Shown here one piece after another: positions 10,388-21,713 of a stretch of DNA of 64,000 nt; the stretch's first letter is position 1, and the number at the start of each line of letters is the position of its first letter. The translations under genes and the position numbers were made by a program. Origin of the DNA: Platanthera guangdongensis (taxonomy: Eukaryota; Streptophyta; Magnoliopsida; Asparagales; Orchidaceae); assembly GCA_039583875.1 (NCBI GenBank), contig CM077165.1, positions 70,482,757-70,546,756 on the forward strand. Reading direction: 5' to 3'. The notes beneath the pieces are model-generated. The model made no database searches. It had not been told where the DNA came from and saw nothing but the letters and a program-made list of their open reading frames with translations.

Positions 10388-11361
10388 ATGGAGCTCCAAG
10401 ACTGCAGAAAGGAGAACTTTGACACCTGGAAAGAAAGGGTCAAGCAAATCATGAAAGCCTCTGATCCTAGGGTCTTGCAACAGTTCAAGAAGGATCTTTC
10501 ATCCCCATGAAGTTCTCTGTCTTAGATGCAGAAGTCCAGACTCCAAAGAGTTATGCAGAAATGACTGAAGATGAAATCATCTTAGTAACTATGGACAAGA
10601 GGGCACTACACATCATGATAAGTGCTATGGATGACTCAACCCTCATGAGAGTAGTTCACTGTCAGACAGCCAAAGAAATGTGGGACTCACTGACTTCCTA
10701 CATGGAAGGGGCAGAGGAGGAAAGAGTTGACAGCAATGTCAGTCTATCAGACAGTGAGACAGAGCCTGAAGAAGAAGCCTTCATTGGGCTACTTGCTGGT
10801 ATTGCAGACAAAGATGAAGACCATCCAGATACCAGGATAGAGATCAGGGTCCCTCTATCACACTCAGAAAGTGATACAGAGGTGGATGAAGATATCAGTA
10901 GCTGCTGTGAGGGGAGGGCTTTGACAGAAGAAGAATCCTGCCAGGATCAGCCTAGTCAAGATTAGGTACAACCTCTGTCTAGCTGCTCAGGTCATGAGAC
11001 CAGTCCAGACTCTGATGCATCCTTACCTAGTGATGAAGATGGCTCTGAATCTGAGGTAGATGTCAATCAATTAATTGACAAGTATGGACAAATTTTGGAT
11101 GCTTTGAGAAAAAGCAAGATGTTGGCCAAGATGCAGGCTGAGGAGATTATCTCTCTTCAGCTAGTTACTGCCCAGCAGTCTGAGACAGCATCCTTGCTGC
11201 ATCAGAAAATGAGGGAAGTCAGCCAACTGAAGGTCATCTCAATCATCCAAAATGAGACCATAAGCAAGAAGAACAAGATCATTTTGAATCTTGAAGAGAA
11301 ACTCCTAAATGAGAGAATGGTTGTGGCTGAATTCAGCAAGCCTAAGGCGATTTGCCTTTGA
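10388..11361 (+). pseudogene. Copia-type Gag of element B, N-terminal and coiled-coil part
   Basis: First frame (10388-10508) opens with a short Gag start and ends at a stop. The main frame then runs from 10507 to 11361 with one internal TAG (10963-10965). Visible in it: the Gag motif TAKEMWDSL (residues near 60), a long acidic Ser/Glu/Asp stretch, and from 11090 a heptad-like region rich in Leu, Lys, Glu and Gln that looks like a coiled coil. This organisation matches Gag of SIRE-like copia elements and of element C. Structural protein for particle assembly. Frameshift and stop make it inactive here. Confidence 0.75.
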
Positions 11362-11597
11362 TAAATTCCTTCTCCTCCCAAAAGGGTAAGAAGAAGTTAG
11401 CAGTCAAGGAAAGCGCAAGAGTTGTCCTTTCCAAAGGGAAATGCAAAGCTCCTGTAGTGCCACAGTCAACCTTTCACAAGGTAATCCTCTCTTCTCATAG
11501 GTATGACCAAGGCTGCATGCATGATCACTAGGAGAATGAGAATTCTTCTTATAAGTATACAAGAGTATCTTCCAATGGAAGAAGAAAGGGTAGGGGA

Positions 11598-12146
11598 ATG
11601 AGTGCCTTTGAGGCTCCCCATGAAAAAGTACAAATGGCCTATGTTGGACCATTTATATTTGGTGCCCCAGCCCCAACTCACAAGGGAAAGGCAGTGGCTT
11701 TCACTCAAGCCCATCCAGCAAGGACACAGACCAAGGGTCAATCTACCAGTAAGCCTAACTTGGTCTGTTCTGATGATATAAACAGCTTGTCTTCTGCAAA
11801 GAAGACAGCTGTGCATACCATTCAGGGCAATCAAAGAAAGCCTGCTGGAAGAATGACCTTCAGTCAGATCCTTGCTGAAAGGAAACTGAAAAAAGTTGCT
11901 GCTCCTCTTCCTTCTGTTCAGTCAGCAGTTAACCACACTGCAAGACCGGCTCAGAAAAGAAGATATAATATTCATGAGTGTTGGTGTTGTGGTAAGATGG
12001 GGCATTTTGCCCTAAATTGCTGGCACAATCCTTCTGTGAGATCAAGAGTTAGCCTACCTGTCAAAAATGCTGCAGGTAGGCAAGTCAGATTTCAGACTAA
12101 TCAGAACCTAGGACCCAATACCTATTGGGGTCCTAAGGTAAGATAA
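11598..12146 (+). pseudogene. C-terminal Gag of element B with CCHC zinc knuckle
   Basis: Third frame segment of B's gag. The zinc knuckle CWCCGKMGHFALNC (near 11980-12025) has the C-X2-C-X4-H-X4-C spacing of a retroelement nucleocapsid, which binds the element RNA. It is basic on both sides. The frame differs from 10507-11361, so at least one indel lies in 11362-11597. Nothing like protease, integrase or RT follows. Confidence 0.8.
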
Positions 12147-14297
12147 TTCTGTTTTGCAGGTTAGTCTAAGTGTCCATCCCCTATATGGCACTTGGACAGA
12201 AGATGTTCCAGAACTTGGACTGGAACAAGGAAGTTATCCTATGGTTCATACCCCAAGGATAAGGATGTTGTGTGCATTCCCAAAGAAAGATAAGGTGCAA
12301 AAGTCTTGGGCAAAGACCAGCAGGATCCAGCCAGCAGGACAGTCTGGTTGGACTAAGCTTTGCTGCCACACCAACAAACTTGGAGAAGAACAAGTAGGCT
12401 GCAATCACTGAGGAAAGCTGTAAAGAATAAGTAATTCTGAGAGCAGCAGGGAAGGAGCACATTATGCTCAGCTGAAAAGTTTCTCAAGTGGTATCATCAG
12501 CTGTCTGGCACTTCAGTGGAAACCAAAAAAGAAGTGTGCTCAGGTTCAACATTATCTGAACCTGTAGCAAAGGATGTCCAAGTCAGTGGGCTTTAAGGAC
12601 AGGATCTGTACAAATGCTGATGGGGAGCATGTTCAGTCAAGGTTGTTGGACAAGCTTGAATCATACCCAAAGTTCCCCAAGCACAGAATAGATCAGCATT
12701 ACTGCTAAGGATCAGCTTGACCCCATGGACATTGGAGAGGCTGAGAGGGAAACTACCAGGTGATGGCACCTGCTATAAGATGGCAAGCCAATCAGTTTAC
12801 TAGAACAGCTGGATTGCTGGATTGCTCCAGCTAGTGTTAATACAAGTCATCACATTCATATTAGAATAGCAGTATAAAGAAAGACTTTGTATCAACATGA
12901 AAGGATGGTTAAAGGAAAGATCATCTGAGGCTCAAATGGTATCAAAGTCCAGCAGCTGCAGGAGAAAATTCAGCCTCATGAGAAGAGAAAGCTGACAGCT
13001 GCACCATTAGTATCATTTGCAATAAGCAAAGGGAGAAAAGAATCAAAAAGCTCCTGATCAGAAAACTGAAGCCAAGAAGAAGGATACAAGTGGTACAATC
13101 ACTATGAGAGTGGTAACTGGCCATGATCAAGGATGAAGACAATGATATAGGAGGAGAAGGAAGTTTGAGTTGCCAATGCAAAAAGGGTCATTGTGGCTTG
13201 AACAAAAAGCTGATGTCAGAGGCAAGTCTGGTGCTAAAGACAAGGAGAAGATCTGGCTCAGCATGAAATGATCATGGTGCAAGGGAGCTGTTGTGATTAA
13301 CTGATGAGAATCCAGCCACATCTCCAGAACTATAGCCTCCAGGTAGATAAGTCCTTGATATGACATCAAGATTATAAAGACCATCATGTGGTATCCAGAC
13401 TAGCATAGACTAGAATGTCTATCAGGAATCTGACAAAGGATGCCTCAGTTGAGGAGGAGCAGGAAGCTGTTGCAGTAGATCAGCTATTACAACTGCTGAT
13501 CAGTTTGTCTTAAGGACAATGCACAGACCAAAGCGGAGACTATGAGAAGAGGAATAACTAGCAGCCAGCTCAAGTGGACCCATGGGTCACTCAAGTGCCA
13601 AGGGGCTGCAGTGATGTGATGTATCAATGATATCACCACAAGTGGATGTTGATTCTGTAGATAAAACATCAGCAAGTGGAACTATGTGTGCAGCAAATTC
13701 AAGTGATGTAGTGTTGTGTTGTTTCAATGTATCAACACAAAAGATATGACTCCTAATCTAGTAGATTGATCACTAGGATAATTTCCTTAATGATTCAACA
13801 TAGGACCTTGACTAGGATCAAGAGATAATCTCTCACATGATCCTTTCTCCTCCCTCAATAGATATACTAAATGAAGAAGACAGAGAGGGAGAAATGTGTG
13901 GCAATACATAAAGAGATATAGAAGCAATACTTGACATGACTAGGTCATGTTAAGTCAGTTCATATTACTGGAAAAGATTCTAGTAGTATGAGAAATGCAA
14001 TGACTGACTACATGATGAGCCATGATTGTGTCAGTGCATATTTTGAGGTAAGTGATTCTAGTGGTGCACCATTTAAATATTAAGTGGTATAAAGGAGAGT
14101 GCATATTACTTGAGCAATTGCTCAAGTAGTATGATGCTGCATTGACTTAACCTATTAAGTCAGTACAATTAATGAAGCACATTGAATTAATGTAGCATAA
14201 ACTAGCAGGTGTAGCAGATAATAATCTACAGCTGCATGAAGGTATTCTGCCTATTATGCTAATGCCTCTTAGTATTACTAGGTGTTCTGTCTTCTTC
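12147..14297 (+). other. Internal region of B without pol
   Basis: About 2.1 kb between Gag and polypurine tract. I find no protease DSG, integrase HHCC/DDE, RT YVDD or RNaseH motif in any frame, only short frames broken by stops. This marks B as a gag-only, non-autonomous element. Confidence 0.65.
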
Positions 14298-14311
14298 AAA
14301 TAGGGGGAGAT
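14298..14311 (+). other. Polypurine tract of element B
   Basis: AAATAGGGGGAGAT directly before TGTTGGG. Element C has nearly the same tract, ATAGGGGGAGAT (28752-28763), before its 3' LTR. Confidence 0.85.
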
Positions 14312-16017
14312 TGTTGGGTCCATTGCCCACAATGTTCCCTAGATTGGATTTGAAGAGGCATCTCCATCAACACTAAGAGCATAGTTGCATTTGATGTTGT
14401 TTAAGCTCATCTTGTGCAGGATGTTTCATGAAACAAGTCTAGATAGATTGTCTATGTGATGTGACAGGTGGTCATAAGGCAGAAAGGTGGACACCAAGAA
14501 AAGATGCTGGAAAGGCAGAAATTTGCCTAAGTCCACAGGCGTTGAGTGAAGCAAGCTCACTCAACGCCAGAGGTAAGAAAGAATGTTGACAAGCAAGAAA
14601 TATGGCTAAGTAGTTTGGCGTAGGGATGAGCATAATATTCGAAACTCGAAAGTCGTTCGAAAATCGTTCGAAAATTGAGTCGAATCGGAATCGGTTAAAA
14701 TTGATTCGACTCAATTTAAGTCGATTCAATTTGATTCGAATCTGATTTCGAGTCGATTTCGAGTCAGCCCTGAATCGCTCGAAATATGATTCGAATCAAC
14801 TCGAATTAATTAAAAAATATATGTATTTATTAATATATTCTTATTTTAGGATTAAAAATAACAAAATTTAAACATAAATAAAAAGAATGAAGACTTTAAA
14901 TGTTTCATTTGCTAAATTTATAGGTTGCCCAATTTAATTTTAAGCAAACTATGAATAAAACGAAAAATTGTTCAATTTCGAGCCGATTTGATTCGATTTC
15001 GAGCCAACACGATTCGATTTCGAGCCGGCTCGATTCGATTTCGAGCTGACTCGGAATCGAGTCATTTCGAGTCGAGCCGAGTCGACTCGAAATCAATTTC
15101 GATTTCGAGTCGATTTCGAGCCGAGTTCGAGTCGAAAATTTCGATTTCGAGCCGAGCCAAAATCGCTCGAACACGACTCGATATCAGCATTAGTTTGGCG
15201 TTGAGTGATGAAAACACATTCAACGTCATACAGCAAAAAGGCTGTAAGTTGAACTTAATCGAACTTAGTTCAAAATTCGTCGAACTAAGTTCAGAGTTCG
15301 TCGAGCTAAAATTAGAGTTTGAGATTCTGAGTTCGACGAGCTCAGTTCAAAATTCTTCGAACTGAGATTCTGAGTACAACAAGCTCAATTCAAAATTCGT
15401 CGAACTGAGTTAGGAGTTCGTCGAGCTCAGTTCACCATTCATCGAACTCAGTTCAGAGTAAGGCAAGCTAAGTCAGTCAATACCTAAAGTTAAGAGGAAG
15501 ATTTTGTCTAAACCATAACCGCCGAGACAAATGTTGGTCTCAACATAACCGCTGAGACAAGTGTTAGTCTCAGCATAACCGCTAAAACAAGTGTTTGTCT
15601 CAGCAGAAAACAAGAAAGCGCAGAGACAGTTAAGCCAGTGTTCTAAACACAAAAAATTGGCCAAGGCAAAAAACGTTGAGTAAGGCATGCTCACTCAACG
15701 CTCACAACGCTCTCAACGCCTAAGATGCTACAGAGGCAGAAAATTGACTAAGGCAAAATCGTTGAGTGAGATATGCTCACTCAATGCTCTCAACGCCTAA
15801 GAAGCTGCAGAGACAGAGAATTGGCTAAAGCAAAAAGCGTTGAGTGAGACTTGATCACTCAACGCTCTCAACGCCTAAAATTGGCTAAGGCAAAAAGCGT
15901 TGAGTAAGACATACTCACTCAACGCTCTCAATGTCAGAGAAGCAGGAAGATTTTGGCTAAGTCAAATGGCGTTGAGTGACGCAAGCTCACTCAACGCCAG
16001 AGGTAAGAAAGAATGTT
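14312..16017 (+). mobile_element. 3' LTR of element B (B2), truncated
   Basis: Starts TGTTGGGTCC after the polypurine tract and follows the 5' LTR up to the stem-loop arrays, with a MITE at 14621-15192. Near 15970 it jumps from the sixth stem-loop context back to the context of 7608-7655, and at 16018 it breaks off at GAATGTTGGCA and continues as A's gag. The last two thirds of the LTR are missing here. Confidence 0.8.
14621..15192. mobile_element. hAT-like MITE rich in TTCGA words
   Basis: Inserted in B2 with the 8 bp duplication GTTTGGCG (14613-14620 and 15193-15200). Left end TAGGGATGAGCATAATATTCG; right end, read inversely, TAATGCTGATATCGAG, so the terminal repeats are imperfect. Both halves carry many TCGA-centred words (TCGATTTCGAG, GATTCGA) around an AT-rich middle, giving a long imperfect fold-back. 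No coding capacity. The 8 bp duplication and TAGGG start fit hAT. Confidence 0.75.
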
Positions 16018-16147
16018 GGCACATCCACTTCTCCGCAATGCCCCACCACCCCTGACCGTCCATGAACCACCGCCATCGGTGCTCGCGCGCCCCGACGCTG
16101 CAATTGTGTCGCGATATACCAGATTAGAGTTTCCAACCTATGATGGG
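16018..16147 (+). pseudogene. Second copy of A's gag segment next to a third B LTR
   Basis: Matches 7254-7380 with roughly ten differences and ends at the same ATGGG, after which a B LTR starts at the same base. The frame is open here; the TAG of the first copy (7255-7257) reads CAT. CpG sites are better kept. The left joint shares only GGCA with the LTR sequence it is fused to. Confidence 0.85.
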
Positions 16148-16604
16148 TGTTGGGTGTATTGCCCACAATGTTCCCTAGATTGGATTTGAAGAGGCATTTC
16201 CATTAACACTAAGAGCATAGTTGCATTTGATGTTGTTTAACCTCATCTTGTGCAGGATGTTTCATGAAATAATTCTAGACAGATTGTCTAAGTGATGTGA
16301 CAGGTGCTCATAAGGCAGACAAGTGGACACCAAGAAAAGATGTTGGAAAGACAGGAATTTGCCTAAGTCCATAGGCGTTGAGTGAAGCAAGCTCACTCAA
16401 CGCCAGAGGTAAGAAAGAATGTTGGCAAGCCAGAAATATGGCTAAATAGTTTGGCGTTGAGTGATGAAGACACACTCAATGTCATACAACAAAAAGGCTA
16501 TAAGTTGAACTTAGTCGAACTTAGTTCAAAATTCGTCGAACTAAGTTCAGAGTTCGTCAAGCTGAGCTCACCATTCGTCGAGCTAAAATCAGAGTTTGAG
16601 ATTC
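16148..16604 (+). mobile_element. Third B LTR (B3), left part
   Basis: Begins TGTTGGGTGTATTGCCC. Collinear with 7381-7850 until element C starts at 16605; continues at 30188 after C and its GATTC duplication. Together the two parts make about 2.97 kb, close to the 2.90 kb of the 5' LTR. Confidence 0.85.
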
Positions 16605-18041
16605 TGTAGCAACCCTACTTGTGATTTGGGCTAGGTTCACTATTAGGATTGTTTAGATAACCCAACATGTATAGTCTATGGTTATAGGTTATTTCTAGGG
16701 TCAGGGTCAGCAGCACATACTTAGATTGTCAGCACCCTCCTTCAGAATACTTTAGAGACAGAAGACTTCAGAGGAAAAACAGTTAAAAAGAATGCAGAAA
16801 AGACGTTCGACGATAGCTGAACTCAGCTCGACGATCATCGATCTCAGATCGACAAACTTAGAGTTCCTTCTCTGAGTTGAGCTCGATGAAAGTCTAGCTG
16901 AGATCGACGAACTGTGATCTCATATCAGAAGTTCAGCTCGACGAAGGACTATCTCAGTTCGACGAACTTGGAGCTTAGGTCGACGAAATGCAGGCTCAGT
17001 TCGACGATTTCCAGACAGTGTCTTAGGCAGTTAGTTTAAGCAGAAGCAGAATATTTTCAAGCTCAATTTCAGGAGATTCTGAAGGCAGAATATTTAATGG
17101 CTTAATTGCAGACAGCTATAACTTTGATATTTAATGTTAAATATTCTATCGAATATAGCCGTTTAGAGGCAGCATTAAATATGGATTTAATCACAGAGTT
17201 ATTATTTCCATTATAACCAATTTCCAAGGCAGTTACCTTCTCGGGAATTCTCCAGTCATTTCAGGGTTAATGAATTCAAATATTTGAATTCTTTTCATGA
17301 TGAATGAGAGATTCTCAGAACTTTTCTAAAAGAAAAAAAAGAGGCAGATACATCTTGTTATTCATCATCTGCTTCAAGCTTTTCTTCCAGCAACAGATCT
17401 TCAATCGGAGACCAAAAAGTTCACATCTCTCAGAAACATTTATTGGAGGAAGAAGTTTTCAAAGAAGGCCTACACCCTGAAGATAAAGCTTCCCTCTCCT
17501 AATCATCTGCACAACTCAGGGGGAGCTTTGACATCATCAACAATCCAGTAGTCTTCTCAGAAATTTAAGACAGAGAAGACAATATCATTTTCATCCTTCT
17601 TTCACTGTGTACAGGGTTATAACTCCCTTCAAAAGTTAACATTTTGGTTCACAAGTCACCTGATCAAAAGACTTGGGTTTGGTTTTTGGACACCTGATCA
17701 AAATCTCAAAGGGTTGCTAGATCTCCCTTAGAAAAATAGATCTTCTGCTGACAGGGCACCTGAGCAAGAACCTGTGGTGGCAGGGCACTTGAGCAAAAAC
17801 TTGTAGTGGATTCCTACCAGGGTGGTAGAAGAGTGGATGTACCCAGATTTATTGGGAAACCACTATAAATTTCTTGTGTCGTCTGGATTGCCTTTATTTC
17901 TTTTGTTTGTGTGTTGTGATAGTTTTCTTTTCTTATATACTTATTTATCACTACTTTAATTCCGCTGTAAAAACAAATTAAAATTTTAATATACACAACT
18001 CACCCCTCTTTAGTGTAAAGGAAATCTATCTCTCACTTTCA
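16605..18041 (+). mobile_element. 5' LTR of element C
   Basis: TGTAGCAACCC ... CTCACTTTCA, 1437 bp. Contains about nine TCGACGA words (16805-17010), a poly-A-like stretch, and two copies of a GGGCAC(C/T)TGAGCAA phrase near its end (17755-17800). The 3' LTR starts TGTTGGAACTC, so the left tip has changed. Confidence 0.85.
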
Positions 18042-18043
18042 AT

Positions 18044-18054
18044 TGGTATCAGAG
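18044..18054 (+). other. Primer binding site of element C
   Basis: TGGTATCAGAG, matching the initiator tRNA-Met complement, two bases after the LTR. Confidence 0.9.
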
Positions 18055-18138
18055 GGATGGTTCTTTGGCTTCACAGGCTGACACCTGAACCAAAAGATCT
18101 TTGATAGATCTTATCTACTCTAGTTTGTCTTTTATATC

Positions 18139-19710
18139 ATGGCACAAAATAAAAAGTATTCAAGCATCAGACCTCTAGTGTGCAATCTGAATAAGTTTGC
18201 ACTTTGGAAGACAAGGATTAAGCTTTATATGAATTCTATTGATGAAGATATATATAATTCCATTTTGACAGGTCTACCACTACCAGTGACAACTACAAGT
18301 ATCAGTGGAGTGCCACCACCTGAGTGGACTGATGCTCAGAAGAAGTCCAAGATTGTTGATGTCAAAGCAATGAACATTCTGACCTAAACTATGTTTGATG
18401 ACATATTCCAGAAGGTTGCTGAATGTACTTCAACAAAGGCCATTTGGGACTCCCTAAATGTTATGGTAGCAGGATCTGCTGATGAAAGGAAAGATAGGAG
18501 ATCATACTTGATCTCTCAGTATGAGAATTTCAAGAAGGAAGAGTCAGAATCAGTTGAAGACATGTATAACAGACTCAGTCTCATAATAAATGAGCTAAAA
18601 ACTCTGGACAAGAACATCTCATTAACATAGATAAATGACAAGATCTTTATGTGCTTCCCGAGCACATAGGACTCTAGGATCTGACCAATCAAGGAAGTCA
18701 GAAGGCTAAATGAAATCTCTACTGAAACTTTGTTGGGCAAGCTCAAGTCTTATGAGCAGCTCATAGAGACCAGAGAAGCTGAGCACAGGACTTCATCATC
18801 AGGAAAGAAAGAGTAAAGCATTGTTTTTAAAGCATCTGAGGAAGTAAAAGCTCTTCCAGACAATGAAGATCTATTGAGTCTCTTGGCTAAGAGATTCTAC
18901 AAGATGGCTCGGAAAGATTTCAGGAGAAGATCCTCCAGAAAAGAAGATAAGTCAAGGTATGACAAGACTCCAACTAAAGAAATAGTTTGTTATGGATGCA
19001 GGAAACCTGCACACATATTACCAGAGTGTCCAGAAACTCAGAAGAAAGACAAAAGAAAGGAGAAAGACTGCAAGAAACATTCCATCAAGCCCTCCTCCAG
19101 CAAATACAAAAAAAGGAGAGGATTTGTTCCTGAAACCTGGAGTGAATCTAAGGATGAATCTTCATGCAGCTCCAGTGAGGATGAAGAAGAGGTCAAGGCC
19201 AGAGAGATCTGCTTGATAGAAATCAATGCATCTTGCAGCAACTCTGAAGATGCTAATTCAGAAGCTCACAACTCAGAAGATGAATCTGTATCAGAAGAAG
19301 ATCAGGTAATTTCTTCTTTTGATTTTACTTCAAATCAATTTAAAACTGAATTTAAATTGTTATGCAATGATTTAATTAAATCTAAGAAAGAAATCAAACT
19401 GCTCAGAAAAAAGCTAATTGAATTTGATAACCTATTTTATAAAAATATTAAACTCAAAGATGATCTAGATAATGTTTCAGAACAGATAATATCTTTGAAA
19501 ACTAAATTATCTGAGACTAAGAAATTTGAAAAATCTCTTAAGGAGAGAAGTATCAAATTGATTGATATCACAAGCACAGTAAATGTCAGGCTAAATGGCA
19601 AACTGGGCTTGGGAGCTTCATCTAGTCAGCCTCCTCTAGCACAGAAAAACATACAATCTACTCCTATTAAATTCATTTTTGAAAAAGGAAAAAAAAGTAG
19701 AAGACACTAA
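18139..19710 (+). pseudogene. Copia Gag of element C
   Basis: One frame throughout, with in-frame stops at 18385, 18628, 18667, 18682 and 18814, then open for 278 codons from 18874. In order: N-terminal Gag domain with FALWKTRI and KAIWDSL motifs, a coil region (SVEDMYNRL), a knuckle CYGCRKPAHILPEC (C-X2-C-X4-H-X4-C; near 18985-19030), a Lys-rich and an acidic Ser/Glu stretch, and a C-terminal coiled coil. Particle structural protein. The five stops are simple point changes, so the copy is inactive but not very old. Confidence 0.85.
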
Positions 19711-20158
19711 TAAGAAAACAGAAGTTTTATATAAGACTAAACAAAATCAAAAGAAAAATTTTAATAAAAATTATGTTAAATATATTTCGGCGAACCATGC
19801 TCGACGAAATGAATATAATTCGTCGAACTCAGATCGACGAACTATGAACTCAGCTTTTCAGTACAACTATTCTACTAACTGTGCTCGACGAACTCAATAT
19901 GGTTCATCGAACAGCGATCGACGAACGTGTTGCACAGAGAATGAATACTTTCGTTCTGTGAACGGAGTTCGACGAACTCATCCCTATTCGTCGAACGCAG
20001 ATCGACGAACTTATTACAATTCGTCGAACTCAGTTTCTTATAACAAAAATTTTAATTCTTTTCAAAACTTTAATCAAACTAAAACTTTTATTAATCTTTT
20101 TACTCAGTGGATTATTCTTCATATGAGATATCATTCACTACTAGGTTATAAAGACTAA
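19679..20158 (+). CDS. Gag/PR linker with repeated DRRT/RRT peptides coded by TCGACGAA words
   Basis: A frame of 159 codons after Gag. From 19787 to 20035 the DNA is made of TTCGTCGAAC and GATCGACGAAC words, which read as repeats of the type (A/V/D)RR(T/N) and SSNSDRRT. The words are those of the LTR arrays of B, C and D. Whether this is part of the Gag-Pol frame or an insertion of the LTR motif into it cannot be told. No known domain. Confidence 0.45.
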   Translation: MKKEKKVEDTNKKTEVLYKTKQNQKKNFNKNYVKYISANHARRNEYNSSNSDRRTMNSAFQYNYSTNCARRTQYGSSNSDRRTCCTENEYFRSVNGVRRTHPYSSNADRRTYYNSSNSVSYNKNFNSFQNFNQTKTFINLFTQWIILHMRYHSLLGYKD

Positions 20159-20279
20159 CCTGAATTTTCTTATATCTATAGTTATAAATATGAAAAAAAT
20201 CAAGAACCCAAGGTTAACTACGTCAAAACACCTAACATATTTTTATACAGGTGAAGAACTATCCTACCACAGAGGAACA

Positions 20280-21713
20280 GTGATATCTGGATAGTGACTG
20301 TTCAAAACACATGGCAGGAAGTAAAACAACCTAACTGATTTCAAAGTAAAGCTTGGACCAAAAGTGATATTTGGAGACTCCAACTGTGGACAAACAGAAC
20401 GATATGAAAATGTCAAAGTTGGAGTAGTTACCTTCAGGAAGGTAGCCTATGTAAGTGGTCTCAAGCATAACCTAATATCCATAAGCCAATTATGTGATGA
20501 ATGTTATCAGGTATCATTCAATCAGTCTTCTTGTATTATTACTTCTGATAAAATTAAAACTGTTTTAATTGGAATTAGACAAGAAAACATATATGTAGTT
20601 AATTTCAAATCTACTAATTCAGAAATTTGTTTATTTAACCAAATCAGTAACATTAATGATTTATGGCATAAGAGACTATGTCATGTAAACTTTAAGAACA
20701 TTGTTAAATTATCTAGGGACAACATTGTTAGAGGACTGTCATCTGATTCTTACAAGAAGGAAGAACTCTGCAGGGCTTGCCAATTAAGCAAGCAAACTAA
20801 AAATAGTTTCAAATCCATTAATAAAAGTGATTCACCCAGGATTTTGTACTTGCTACATATGGACCTTTTTGGCCCTATAGTTGTACAAAATTTGGGAGGA
20901 AAGTCATACACTCTATTTATTGTTGATGACTTCTCTGATTCACTTAGGTTTCTTTCTGAAAACAATTCAGATAAACTTAAAGTTCTTACAGACTTTCTTA
21001 AAAGCGTCAAGATTGAGTACTCTACTCTGCTTGCATTGATCAGAAGTGATCATGACACCGAGTTTGAATCTCTTCTCGTGCAAGAATTCTGTGAGAAGAA
21101 AAGTATCATGCACTGTTTTTCTGCTGCTAGAACTGCTCAACAAAATGTGATAGCTGAAAGGAAAAATATAACCATTATTGAATCTGCTGTAACATTGTTT
21201 GCAGATGCTTATTTGCCTCTATTCTTTTGGGCAGAGGCTGTAAGCACAACAAATTATATTCTTAATAGAAGTTTAATATATAAACTTAAGGGTAAGACTC
21301 TCTATGAATTACTTAAGGGAAAGCAACCTAAAATAGATTATTTTAAAGTATTTGACTGCAAGTGTTATATTCATAATAATAACAAAAAACACTTAAGGAA
21401 ATTTGAAGTCAAAGCTGCAAAGCGAATTTTCGTTGGATATTCCCAAATCAGCAAGGCTTATAGGGTTTTTAACAAATCAACACTAAAAATGGAAGAATCT
21501 GTTCATGTATCTTTTGATGAGACTATCATGTTTTACAAGGAGAAGGATTCTTCTACCATAGACTCATTGCAGGTACCCTATCTGTGTGAGAAGTTGGATG
21601 ATTTAAACCTTAAACAAAAGGTTACTTTGCATCTCTCTCCACAGATTGATGAAGAAAGTGATGAAGATAATGTTGAAATTGTTGAACCAACAACATCAAA
21701 TGTAATTCCATAA
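20280..21713 (+). pseudogene. Protease remnant and integrase of element C
   Basis: The protease active-site region near 20290-20325 reads DSDCSKHMAG where copia proteases have DSGC, so the catalytic turn Gly is Asp; two stops follow. Integrase is open for 449 codons from 20364. Visible: the pre-integrase segment (YVSGLKHNLISISQLC), the HHCC zinc domain (HKRLCHVNF ... CRACQLSK, residues near 95-140), and the catalytic core with HMDLFGP, RSDHDTEF and the AER Glu. It would insert the element DNA. Frame ends near the acidic linker to RT. Confidence 0.85.

Noticed and set aside
12942..13675. Minus-strand frames of 60-86 codons with hydrophobic stretches
   Set aside because: No domain, overlapping, and inside the decayed body of B; chance frames.
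18992..19241. Secondary frames over C's gag
   Set aside because: Shadows of the main Gag frame, which carries the zinc knuckle and coil.
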